Source: Sporothrix humicola (Eukaryota > Ascomycota > Sordariomycetes > Ophiostomatales > Ophiostomataceae). From it: DNA of 64,000 nucleotides. Below are positions 1-12,500 of the stretch, piece after piece (position 1 is the stretch's first letter; every line of letters starts with the position of its first letter). The stretch lies in contig WNYE01000023.1 of assembly GCA_021396245.1 (NCBI GenBank), positions 124,001 through 188,000 on the forward strand, in the 5' to 3' direction. The notes under the pieces are model-generated. The model made no database searches. It was not told the origin of the DNA and saw only the letters and a list, made by a program, of their open reading frames with translations. The translations under genes were made by a program, and so were the position numbers.

Positions 1-2470
1 GATCGTGATACGGCCGAGGAAGATCCAGTTTGGGTGGCATACGCCGCGACGATGGAGATATTGGGTTTTGGGCTTTGGCGATTGGGTTGAGAGTGTCGAG
101 ATATCACAGACCCGCTTGATTACCCCAAGATCCAAAGATCGTCAAACGACAAACGCAAAAACGGCAATGGCGTACGGCGTGCCCGAACGCGTTCCTACGC
201 TGCCACTTTTGGTCGAACTCAAGCATGAGGGACCCAATATCAAAATCGATGCCAGAAATTGGTGCCAGATGGGAGTGGAGGGGTTGGGAGTGCTAATCGT
301 GATGTTGGAGATGGCGGGAGATGATGGTACTGCCTGTCTTTGCCTTTTCTCTTTTGTTTTTCTTTTTTTCTTCTTTTGTTTTTCTCAATACTTCCTTCAC
401 TTCGTAACCCCACTTCCAGCGGTGCCAAAATTATGTGCCCTTCCTGTCGTCTTGCACCAGTGTTTCGAGGTGTTTCGATGGCCACTGTTTGATTCTCTCT
501 CGCGGAGATCGTTGGTTTGTTTCGTGACTCAACCAAGCGCCAGCGCTGTGTGCGTTTTTGATGGTTCCCTCTCCCCCCCTTTTCATTTGTTTTACTGATT
601 TTTAATGAAGAAACCGTTTCTCCCAGCTGGCCTTCACCTTTGATTGCCTCATTTCGTTGTTCACCGGCTGTCCGTCCATTGGCACCACGTGAAACGCGAC
701 TTGCGTGTCATTCTCATTCTTTTTGCCTTTTTCATTCTTTTTTTTTCATTCTTTTGTTTTTGTTTTGTGTACGTCGTACTTTAATTTTTGTGAAGCGTTC
801 TCTTCTTATTCCCTTTCTCTTTTTGATTTTCTCCTGATATTCCCTCCTACTGTGCCCTTTCCTCCATCGATAATCAAAACGCCATGGCATACTGTGTAAA
901 CGCAGACATGTTTGCTTTTCCCTATTCTCGGTTTCTAGAAGTCGAAAGATCATCGTCCCATTTACCCGGCTGCCCGGCTATCGATGTTTGTACCTGCCTT
1001 CCCATCCTCTCAGCCCTTCCTCAACACATGCCTCACCGTGACTGACTTGTGCCACCTGTCGCCCCTGCTTGTTATTTCTGTGCCCGATGATCCGATCTTC
1101 ACTCGCCAGGCGACTCCTTGCTCGACCACGACGCCTCCCGTCTCCATCCAAAAGTCTACTTGTGTATGCGTATAAGTAGTAATTACGTTGTAGGGTTGTT
1201 GACCTTATTTACCTTGCTCATACACGGTAGTAAGTACTGTGTATTTTGCAAGTCTATCGCAAGTCTATCCTCAGTATCGATGCGTCAAGCAGCATCCATC
1301 CCGTGTCCCCCGGGAACAAAAACAACCCACAGCGGCATGGGCTCTTGCCGTTACAAAAAACGGGGCCTCTGCTAGCGGGCCCGGCCCTGCAATCTGCCAG
1401 GACTCCAGGAGTTTATTTTACACAGTACACAGGCTCGGCAGGGAGACAGGACAGACCTTGTCCAGAAGGAACAGCACAGCGATGCCAGGATGCATCTCGA
1501 CGACATTCCACTTCCTTCCCGCGAATGTGCCCCCTTCCTCCTGCATCCTTCGTCTTTTGTGCCTTGCCACACCCTTTCGTCCTTCTTCACACCATTTACT
1601 CTATCCACACCCTCGTCTCTTCTTTCTCTTGTCCTCGTTTTCTTTTGGGCTGTCGTTTCTCCGTTGCTGTGAGTCCCACTGGCTGCAGGGTTCATATATC
1701 CGAGAAAAGCCCTGCAATGGACTTGTCTGGCCTTGTGCTGGCAAATAACGCTGCCCAAAAAGACGGGCACCATGGGCTGGGAAGAGACGTGAGCAGCCCA
1801 CAGAACAAGCCTCGTTTTCATTCATCGTTTCGATTCCTCCTTTTATGGGATTGCTCGGACCAAATCATGGCTCCGCGCAGCCGATCCACGACGGGAATAA
1901 GAACATCGAAACGGAATACGTCAACAGAAGAGAAAATAAGTTAAGAAGCAAGCATAACATGATTCACATCCGCTGCAGGATTCGTGGAATTGTGACGAAA
2001 AGGAAACTGTCGCGTGAGAACAAAACAAACCATCAAGCAACGGATTTCCAAGCACTCTACGACGTACGACGTACATACTATTGTGTATGTGCCTCAGAAA
2101 AGACCACAGAATGGCTCTGCCTCACATTTGTTGTCCATGACGCAGTCAACACGACATACGCGGATTCTCGATGCACTCATAACGGCGTCACACTCTCGAC
2201 GCCCCCAGACTCCAAAAGGCTTCCCACAGCGTTGCAACCGGAGTTTGGCTAGCTGCGCTGCGCCGTTACTTGTGTGTTTGGGCTGTTCCTTTCCCGTTGT
2301 CGTCTTTACGACGTATCATTTGGAGGCGATTGTGAAAAGGAGAAAGGAGAACGACGAAAGCAACAAGGGGGGACCTCAATCCTTCATCGCTTGATCAACC
2401 CCGTTCTGCAAGTGCCCCTATTCTGCATACCACCCTGATTTCCGTCCTGTCGAGGACGCATCACTCTTCT

Positions 2471-2510
2471 GTAACTCTGTAACTCTGCAACTCTGCGACC
2501 CTGTAACTCG
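2471..2510. repeat. 8-bp tandem repeat (GTAACTCT-like)
   Basis: Five consecutive 8-bp units read directly: GTAACTCT twice, then GCAACTCT, GCGACCCT and GTAACTCG. It is a short intergenic microsatellite-like array with no visible function. Confidence 0.8.
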
Positions 2511-4390
2511 CCCTGTTATTCTTGGGCTTCCACTGTTTTTCTATCTGTACTCCGTACTTGGGGGCGTGTTTTGTTGTTGACACTGCCCAATATAATATAT
2601 TCAAAGTTAATATTGAAATGTATTAAAATCGTTCAAGGTATTGAAGCTATCCAAAAAGCCGAGTGCTACAGGTTACAAGTATTGGGTAGCACAGAGAGGA
2701 CGCAATGCATGCAGCCATATTCGTTCATGGGAAAGACAAACAAATATATAAGTAGAGAGAACGGTGCACAAAATTAAATATACACCCCCTTGTTCCCGCT
2801 GTTCCTTTTTCTGGGCCATCCGCCATCCACGACATTCGATGCGATATTCGATTTAATATTTGATATTCGACGTCTGTCCAGGATATAGCATTCCACAGTC
2901 TGTTCCTCATCTTAGGCTTGTGTCTTGTGCCCTCAGCATTCGCAGCTGCCACAGGCATATCCCGTCCTCAAATTCTCATATTCTTCATATACCTGTGCTT
3001 TCGTTGTCCGCCCACACCACGACCTCGTCGTGCAACATCTCTTGCAGGTCCCGTACGGAACATTAAGGTGGCGTTTGTGCTCCTGTCGTGCACAAGTATC
3101 ACAGCATCCATCCTTGCCTTTTTTGGCCACGGCCGCCCTCCTTTTCTCTTCTTCTCTTCTCTCTCTGGGCCCTTCTTCACCTGTAATTGCAGACACTCCG
3201 CCTTGTTTATCCACCAACCACTACACGCCATCTGATTTTAAAGGCCTTTGGGGGAAGAGAAAGGAGAGGCAAAAAAGATAAAGGGGGGGCTGTGTTGCTT
3301 AGATGTTGGACGAAGGATTCGGGTCTCTTCGTTGTCATTTGTCGATTCGGTTTTCAGATGCAACTGCAGAGAACCGTCGAGGTTATTTTTATTTTACCTT
3401 CCCCCCCGCCTTTTCTGTAGCCAGTCTAGGAAGACACATAAACAGTACGGTGTAGATACTGCAATTTGGTTGGCTTCTAAACGGGCCAGCTCGAAATTTT
3501 TGTGCTCTCGTGCGTTCCGTTCTGTTCCTGTTATATGAGAACCTCAGCATCCGAAGGAAAGAAAAGAGTTAATTATAGAAACGACCTCACCAGCCTCTTC
3601 GACTTTCAATGCTGTTGCTGCTGTTCTTGTTGTCTCTGTTTTCGTTTACGTACGTAAATCGCAGGTCTTTCAACAATGAGCAACCCCCGCGTAAACTCGA
3701 GGAAGCTTGCATTCGATTTTGGCCCCTTGATTGTTTGCCCTTGTCGTCACGATCATCTCCGAGGGTTGGCTTTATCCCGTCACGACCCTCGGTGGAGGAG
3801 AAAGCACTTTCACAGCCAATGGAGTAAGTGACTGTGGGAGTTAGCTGCTGGTTTTGCAATAAACACCAGCCAAACCCAAACCAACGCTCATTCTAACTCT
3901 GCTTTTTGTGCTGCTTCCTTTTTTTGTTTGGTTTATTTGTGATGTCGTCTTTCATCTTGCCACCTCAATGTCGTATTTAATTCACGTAAACTTTGTCAAA
4001 GGCAAACTTGTTGGCTACTGTGTAGAGAAATAGATCACATGCCCTTTCCCAGCAGGTTCTTCACCGCAATCGTCGCCTGCGCCATGCCGCGCTTTCCACT
4101 CTCCAACAATTTGTCGTCACATCGGACACGATGCTACGCTGGCGATGGAGCTGATGCAGCCTTTTTTTTCAGCTCTCCCGGCGATGTTCCCTTTCCCCCA
4201 ACTTTCAACATGATCCTTCACTTCTGGTATCATTTTCCACGTTTTCGTTCCGTGCGTCGTATATTTTATGCTCAATACGGAGTAGCCTTTCTACTGTTTG
4301 CATCGTTGCACCTCTTTCTTCCTTCGCCCTGCGACATACGCAGCCAGGTGGGTCATACGGGAACGGTGTTGGAGAGAATCAACAACCACC

Positions 4391-4430
4391 AAAAAAAAAA
4401 AAAAAAAAAAAAAAAAAGAAGAAGAAGAAT
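4391..4430. repeat. Poly-A tract followed by GAA repeats
   Basis: A run of 26 A bases (4391-4416) is followed by four GAA triplets. It could be a simple microsatellite. I found no adjacent gene-like sequence or target-site duplication that would make it a retroposed tail. Confidence 0.8.
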
Positions 4431-6000
4431 GATAGAGAGAGAGTCTGCAGGTCATGTCTTGATGTCTGCAGCTCAAAGCAGTCTCCTGCACGTGTGGTGT
4501 GGGCGTGCATGCATTGCATGAATGATGAATCTCAAAGGAGAGTGCTGTGTCTGGGTGTGTTGGTTTTGTCTGTGTGGGTGGGGGGTGGGTGCTGCGTCGG
4601 AGAGTGGACGTCGTCCAGCTCGAGTGGACGTGCGGTTCCGGGTTGTCCTCACCATCTTCTCTCCAATCTTAGCGAGTCGGGGAGGATTCAGTGCACAGTA
4701 CGCGTTGTAACACACAATCACCTCTGGGCGGGTGATGAACAGGGTGTGGAATATCTACAATTGTAAGATGGATTCAAACAGCATGCAATAAAATAGACGT
4801 GTAATGTCTTCAGGTTCTTTGGAGAATGATAAAACCGATTAAAATAAACACTACTGTTCCTTATTTATTTCATGCATCTCTCTTTTGGTTCAGTGCTGTT
4901 GTTTTGTTTTTGTTTTTTTTTAACAAAAAAAAAAAAAACACTCATAAACAGATTAAAAAAAAAAAATCAATATAAAAGCAACAAAAAGGAAACCATATTA
5001 TGAAAGGAGAGCTAAAATATTATTTCGATCTCAGGAGCTCTTGTATGATCATTTGTAGATGCATAGTCTACACGGAAGCAGACCACACCCGTCCGAGTCC
5101 AACCAGGTGAAGACTTTCCTTGGATGATGTTCAATTAAGTATGTATTACATAGTAAAGCCATAACAGTACTCACTTTATTCACACTCGATCTCCATCGTC
5201 ACTAGTACCCCTGACCGAAAGCTCGTCAAGCAGGGATTATGGACGGGAGCGAGAAGGGTAGGGAATTAAGGTTTTCTGGGAGAAGAGAGGGGGCCTCTTC
5301 CCGGTGCAAGGAGGGGGAGGAAAGGGACTGGTCGTGGTTATCCCACGAGCTTTGGGTCGACTGTGTATCTTCCTATTTTCAGTTTGTGAGATGTTATGGA
5401 ATCGAACAGGGGCGATAACGGCCCCTGCGGCCCACAACAACGAGCACCATTTCGATATGACGAGCACAGATGGCAAGACGGCCGTGGGATATGTTGCAGG
5501 ATACTCTGCAATATTCATACTTCGTTGAAAATAACACTAAATACGCCGATGAAAGACCTCGGGAATTCCGACCCGCACTTAATTGACATTCGTACGACAA
5601 CTGTCTGCAAAGCATCACTTTACTCAGTAATACTCCATACGTGGACAGCAGACTGCAGGGAATAAAGGGGGCCGCAAAGTCTCCGAGCGGCATGCGTTAA
5701 TAATTGAAGATTGCAAGTCGCCCCCTATCGGTCCATCTTGGTCGGGATTCTTGCCTTCTTGTCCTCGTCGCTCTCCTGGCCATGCAGATCACGGACCAGA
5801 CGACGTCGTTCTGGGGATTTCGAAACGCAGCAGCGACAATCATGGCCTCCAAATGCGTTTCAACACATTGACATTACTTATGGAGTGATGATTGCACCAG
5901 CGCATTTTGTGCACCTTTCTCCTTTCTTGTATGTCACCTCGGTGCTCTTTTATGATTGCTGCATTTATTAATATAAATTTTCATTTTTGTTTTCGTGTTT

Positions 6001-9000
6001 CCATCTCCAACATGCCTGCAGCCATCTTTACCGTTGCGTAGCCGACGGAAAGGTTATTAATAGAAATAAAGAAGGGTGGGCGGTTGTAAATGACTGGTCG
6101 TTCTGGCTCAGAAACAACCGCGGGAACGGAAAAGCAGGAACGCAAAGCCTCTTCGCATTTCCAGTCCCTCAAATGCCACATAGCATACATCGTACAATTG
6201 ATTCGTGGAGGAAAAGGGAGGGGGGGAAGTGGGAGAGGCCTACTATTTTGGACTCTGTAGTCCAAAGATTGCAGTGGAGTCGCACGCTTTTACTAGGGAT
6301 TTCCCCGACCGTGAAGCGAGAGAGACGATAAATATGATAGCGATGATACTCCGTACGCCAGAAGGAACGAAATCACATTCTTTTGCCGCGAACGAGGTGT
6401 CAGGAAAAGTGACGTCTCACAAAGCCCAGGGACTCTGAGAGACAGTAGGTGGGACGAGCCCCTATTCCGTTTCGGGACGACCCAGGAATGGTAATGACAG
6501 ACAAGGAAAGCGCGACCGGCGGCGAAGACAAGGAAGGAGCTGAGCTGGGCTGAGGAAACAGCGACAGGCGGATGCTGGGACGTATCCAATCCCACCAAAG
6601 AATGCGAAGGCAGAGAACAGACGAAAAGATTAACACAATATTGCCAAAAAAAAAAGCGAAAAAGCGAAATAAAGAAAATCGAGTATAGCTAATGCCACCA
6701 GAGATGCGCCGGTGCTCTTACACCATAACCGCCAGGCCATGTTAGGCAGCTCACAACGGATGTCAAAGCTGTCAAAGAAATAACGGCCAAAAAAGCCACC
6801 GAAAGAGCCAACAGCCAGAATTCAGAGACAAGAAAATAGCAAAAAAGACCCTAAGAAGATGGTATGGGGTTATGCTCTGGCGCCAACGCGGAGAATGATT
6901 CAGATTCAGAGTTTATGGCCGCGTTCTCTTCCAGATCGGCAGGCAAATGACAGCCAACATGCTGTTTCGTATCCTTCCATGCATTCTTGCGAGAGACGCT
7001 GGATGTTGGCAGTTGGCGGTTCGGCGGGGATAGAATACACAGAAATACACCGCATCATGCCAACGAATGCTAGTAATGTAGCGGTAGGTGGCATACTTGC
7101 TGCTCAGCCATGTCTTTCCTTTGACCGACTGCAGCGCTAGAGCAAAGTGCTTGTGAAATTATGAAATAGAACATGCCGATCAGTATGCATAATTCAGACA
7201 GTTCAGCTGCCACGGTCTCTTGCCACGCCGTCATCCACGATATCCTCCTGTAAGAAACAAGCCCAGAAGCCCACCGAGCCCACAACTTCGGTCGTCTTGT
7301 CTTTGCCACCGAGGTCGACTGGGTGTAAGTCACCCCTTGCGTCGCATATCGACAGCGTGCTGGGCTTTTCCTCGAACTCGTTTGCAGCATTTCGGCCAGG
7401 CCAGTCCTTGTCCACCTGCCGTTGCAGTCCATGTGACGGCGAGCCGTTCCTCTTGCCGCCGCTGCTTAATCCCCTTACATCGTAAGATACCTCTGTAATA
7501 CGTATTACGACGTATGTTCTTATCTTGCAAAACACTGGAGCGTGCCACTGTGATCTCGAGAAGCCTTATTTTGCTTCCTGTTTTCGCGATACCGACACCA
7601 ACGCTCGCCACGCTAACAACACCATAAACGACAGGGTTTCCCCGCTCTTTTTTGGGAAACCTTAACTGCCTGTCGCCGACTGGGACAGGGCTCTTGTGTG
7701 TTCAGGCCCAGCCGGGCCCAGGCGACTTGTAGCGCCACTGCAACGATGCTTGTCCCTTTGTGCTGTTGTAAATAGGGCAAGGCCACAGCCAAACAAGGCC
7801 TGGCCATGCTGCGGATGGGAGGGAGGGAACAAGCGAACCGGATTCCTCTGTCAGTGCGGCAGGCCACAATTCACTTATGGCCAACTTGTAAACAGCTTGC
7901 GTAGGTACCCCAACCGGTGAGATACGCTTGCCCATTTGAATATGGCTATCCGGTAGATGCGTAGCGTACTTGCTGTGTACACTCCTTACACAACTGTGTA
8001 TATCGTATCTTGCCCAAACCATGACATCTTTTTTGTGCTTGACAGGTCGCAGAACCCAGCAAATTAATATCTCAGTAGTGTGCCTGAGCAGACAACTTTG
8101 AAACCGCTGTGGGTTTTGTGGGTTTGCTCCAAGAACATGGTCAATCTCGGGTTTCCTCGTGTCCTTAGCAGTCCGCAATCAGCCAGTCGTTTTATTTGCA
8201 GAATTTACCTGGCCAAACTAGTAGGCTTGCCAGGCCCTGTACGACATAGTGCGATCTCGGATGGGCTTGGCCAGCCCTGGATGAAGAAATACACGACGTG
8301 GGTATCTTTCTTTCTTCTCTGTGGATTTGCGAAAACTGTCTGCTAGCAGGTAACTTCGCGGAGGAATTTGGCAATTGATGGCTGAGAAGAAGATGAAGAG
8401 AAACAGAGGAAAGCCAATAAAAAACCCCCCCAAAAAAGCAAGAAGAATAAAAAACAAGGGAGGGAAAAAACTCAAATACCTTTGAACCTGTGTATCTTAA
8501 AAAACCTAAATTCATATTCACCACGCCGCGCCGTTTGACAACATACTGAAAAGCGGTTAGTGAGATTTAAAAAGAGACAACGGCCAGCCCCATTTCCCGA
8601 CCAAGGTTTTAGACTTTTTCTTGGTCTGACTCTCGGCCAGCGTCCCACTTCGTCGATAAAGATGCACCCTCTTTAGGGGCTGTCAGTTGAGTATCTTCCA
8701 TACTCTGTGTGTCTTGGGGACCGTTTAATATCATTTGATATCTTGCTGAATGTTCTGCTGGCTTTCAACGTCTGCGAGACTCGGAAGATTCCGTGGACGG
8801 CATTGTACATACGACATACTGTGTATAATAGTAACATGCGGTCGAGTGGGCAGACAGGAAAGAAGCCGAACAGGCGAAAGCACGGTGGTTATATCCTCAC
8901 ACTTGAGTGGTTTCCCTTGTGATTCCTGTCTCGTTTGGCTTCTGATGGACCGTTCTGTTGTTTCGTTTGTGCACTGTGATGATGATGAGCAAAACAGTTT

Positions 9001-12000
9001 CGAGATTCACACAAGCTCTTATTAGCAACTGTGAGCCTCGCATTCTGCCTTACTCCTCCTGTCGTAGTGATGCAGGGAACAGAAAGAAGAAAAGAAACCA
9101 GTGCACGTCCTTTTCCACATTTTGGTAGGGAGGTGAAAAAAAAGCGACCAACCAAACTGATGTTAGAGAGCAAGAGAGACAAAATGACACAAGCGACACA
9201 ACCGAGAAACTAGACACCCGAGAAGAACCTTTTCGAGAGACATGCAAAAAGAAAAGAAAAACGAAAAAGAACAGAAAACCGGGTGGGAAGCAAGCATCGA
9301 CACCCATGCCCACATGGACCCACTCACTCATCCTTTCAGAAAAAAGAGGAAAAATGGACCGGAAAAGCACTCAGGGGTCAGAGGAATCCACCTCGCCAGC
9401 ACACCTTTCATCCTCAAACCCACACACCATTTTCATTCCCCATCTCTGGTCGCCTCTCGGCTGACTCTCCACTGAAACCCCTCTAATCTTAGTCCCAGGA
9501 GCCCGGAGAACAGAGAGAAGGTGGAAGAACGTACAGAAGGAAGAAATACCAACGGAAAAAAGAAACGAGAAGAAAAGGAAAGAAAATAAAAATCAAGGCG
9601 AAAAGGGAAAGAAGTGCACAATTACAAAATCGCGAAAATGTCAGAGGTCGTCTGTCCCGTTCTTTGTCTCTTTTCACGTTTTTGACAGTGGCAGGGAATT
9701 GTGGCTTGAAAACCGTCCCAACTGGCCCCTGCTCATTTCGATTTTTTTTTTTTTTTAGAACACCCTCTCGAGCCTTTTCCTTCAACGGCTACCCGCCTAC
9801 CCTGTCTTGTCTGGAGAAACGGGGTACTCAGGACAAGAACATATCTAGTACGGAGTAGTATGATGGACGCGGCTGGTCTTTCCTCATCTGCCCGCCTGAT
9901 GGCTTTTAGCAAGCACAGCAGAACGAGGACGATGTATTAAAGAGGATGTTGAGCTTGCAATCTTGAGTGGTATGATGACGGTTGAAAAGAAAAAGAGTGG
10001 TTTGTGTTCGGGTAGCGTGGAATTAAAGTTGAAAAGTCGTCGTCAGCACTGCGGCGCCCCTCGGTTTCTTGCAACCCATCCATCGCGCGCTGTGACTCTT
10101 CTTTAAACCTGAAAAGAGAAAACACAAAGCTCGTAATGGAGGCCACATCGAATGCTGCTATTGTTGTTTCTGTTGCTGCTGTTGCGGGCTGGTCTTTTGC
10201 TGTTGCTCTGTTCGAGCCTTGCCTTCCCGAAGCTCCATCTTCTTCGTCCACCCACCCACATCCCCTTCCGCCTTGCCCCATCCCTACCGCGAGGAAACGC
10301 GACACCCCTGGGTTATCCCTGTGTCCAACCCTGGACAGAACTGCACCGTTGCCAGCCAGCAGCGGGAACCACCGCCTCGGGAACGCCTTCGAGAAAACAA
10401 AGAAGCAACGGAGTTGCAGGAAGCAAGGGGCCAGGCCAGTCCCAGACAGGCCAGGGGGGCCAGTCTGAACAGCCACAAAAAAAAAAAAAAAAGGGGGAGG
10501 GGGAAAACAGTGGAAACAAGGCCACACTTGTGGGAGAAGCGAATTATTTCCTCCGTAGTCGCTTTGTGTCCCATCCCACCCCTGTGTGTCCACACCGCAT
10601 GCAGGTACCAAGTACAAAGTACGGTGCCTCATGGGTAACTTTCGAAGTGCCCATATGTATCTGGTACGTCGTGCTCCATATACTTCGTACAGAAGACTCT
10701 GCAACTGTCTTCTGTGGGGATATTCGCGAGCCCAATCCAATTTCTGGACTCCGCACTGTTACTTTCAGAAGTACTGCGTACGGAGGACACTTAAGATAAT
10801 TTCGGAGGGCAGTCGTCATCCGTTTCAGCATCGCAAACAGACAACCCCGTTTGGGCATTTATCGCCATGCTTGTATGCTTCGTGTTGTGCTTGAAAACTT
10901 GCGCGTTGCGCGAGAACGTTGCGGCACTAACAGTGCACAGCTTCTGTTTGGGTGCTTTGGTTTTTTTTCTTTCTCTTTCCCAGTCGAGCCAGTCTCTTGT
11001 CGCTACGCGTCTGGCGCATGTACTCCGTACAGAATGTAGTACCGAGTACTCCATAAGTACTTATCTTTTCTGTTACAGCGTGTACACTGGCCACACAGTT
11101 CATATCGTTGGGCGTTGACGCCAGACCGAAATCGGTACAGGCGAAAATTAGACCTTCTCCCGAGTCTCCGTCTTTCGTCGTCTGTGGGCGAAGAAAAAGA
11201 AAGCAAGCCGGACGGGGACGGGTTGGGTTTTGTCCCACCTGAGGTTCCTAAGTCCAGTCGAAAGCTGTGTTGCAACTGGGTGGCCCCAATGGCCCCAAGT
11301 GCTGTCAATGTGCATATTCTCGATACGGACAAGCCCATCTCTTTTGGAAGTCTCCGTATGGCTCAAACAGCCACTCGCCCGCGAAATTTAAGGAAGATGA
11401 GCGAAAGTACGACGAATCTTGTGGTTTTGTGGTTTTGATATCTCGATGTTGCTCGCACGTGGACAGACATGCATGCATTTCAGGGCTCGTTTACCAGGCA
11501 GCCATGCAGCGAGGGAATCACGAGGCGGACAAAGCTGTCCCTGTTTGCCATGCCGCCACATGTACGAAGCTTTAATAGTAAATCGCACTCAGTAGGCCTC
11601 CGATCAGCGCCTGCCCACGCTCTTGTCATTTTCTGCCACAGGACAAACCGGCGAGGGGGCTACCTTATATGGCAACGATCTTCAGCCCTTTATTCTCAGA
11701 CTCGCCTTTTCTATGGCTGGGCTCGAAGACCCCCATATGCACACGCTTATATTGTGTCGGGGTCCATGCCGGTACGTCTCTTTGTGTCCTCGATGGGCAC
11801 GAGTGAGATTCTTTCATTCTCGTATTGTGCTTCTGTCGTGTTAATGAGATTTGGCCAAGGCTGGCCGCATTACCGCTTGCCCCTTTTTCGATCTTGACAT
11901 TGACAACTGGGGGTCCGGTGATGGCCCGGACGTTTGACTTCATCTACTTTCATCATATGGTGTTAGTATGGGTAGAAAAAGTACGGAGTATTGAGAATCA

Positions 12001-12500
12001 ACTTTGTTCTTTTGACGTCGTAATGTTGATTCTCCCAAAAGAAATCGATACTTACTTGCTCTTATCTTACATGGACACTAAGACCTTTTGGTGGAGTGTC
12101 ACTGCACCCCAGCCAGCCTTCGAGCTTTTTTTTGCTAAAATGCCAGGCCCACAGCGGCCCCCACAAAGCTGCTTTGTCTGGGTGCAGCCTGCAGCCCAGT
12201 GTCAATCGCAGCCGACATCATACTGGGGGGTCCTTTGGCCCAAGATTTGTGTTCGGCCTGGCTGGGCGGGGACACATAGATGCACTATTGCGTGTGCAGG
12301 ATACAGCTGTTCGCTCCAATCCACAGTACACAGTACAAAGCAGTTGCTCTGCATCTGTCCAGCTGGAATCTGGCGTATTGCTTGCTTCAACACTGGCTCG
12401 ATCTTCAATGCTGCGAGGCAAAGCGCGGATTTGTGTTCCTTGGGTCCTTTCAGGGACGTGCTCAACCAAAAAGAATGGGAGCCTGATGTTTGGTGGGTTT
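6001..12500. other. Gene-free stretch, middle of the desert
   Basis: No supported gene. The longest open frames (for example about 9937-10740 on the - strand) have Arg/Trp/Cys-rich, low-complexity translations typical of chance frames and no splice structure. The stretch holds 9-mer copies TACTCCGTA/TACGGAGTA at 6347, 9849, 11021 and 11982, the sister 9-mer TACTGTGTA/TACACAGTA at 8817 and 12327, a perfect 14-bp palindrome at 7495-7508, and a patch at 10600-11070 unusually dense in GTAC-containing words. Confidence 0.6.
7495..7508. repeat. Perfect 14-bp palindrome
   Basis: GTAATACGTATTAC equals its own reverse complement. It is followed directly by a second TACG word (GACGTATG). This could be a dimeric protein-binding site; that is inference only. 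Confidence 0.7.

Larger units (their letters stand above)
1..6000. other. Gene-free stretch, first third of the desert
   Basis: I see no exon chain here. The open frames are short, rich in Ser/Phe/Cys/Arg and lack a credible donor, branch and acceptor set. Visible content: T- and CT-rich blocks around 330-410 and 700-840, an 8-bp tandem repeat near 2471, a 26-base A run followed by GAA repeats at 4391-4430, and an AT-rich patch with facing T and A runs at about 4860-5040. Copies of TACTCCGTA/TACGGAGTA lie at 2548 and 4276, and copies of TACTGTGTA/TACACAGTA at 890, 1235, 1419 and 4016. Base composition is balanced, so it does not look like a RIP-degraded transposon. Confidence 0.6.

Noticed and set aside
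4391..4430. Poly-A tract as a retroposon tail
   Set aside because: No recognisable element body or target-site duplication on either side; simple microsatellite is enough.
9937..10740. 267-codon open frame on the - strand
   Set aside because: Low-complexity, includes a poly-Phe stretch from a poly-A run, no domain or splice signals.
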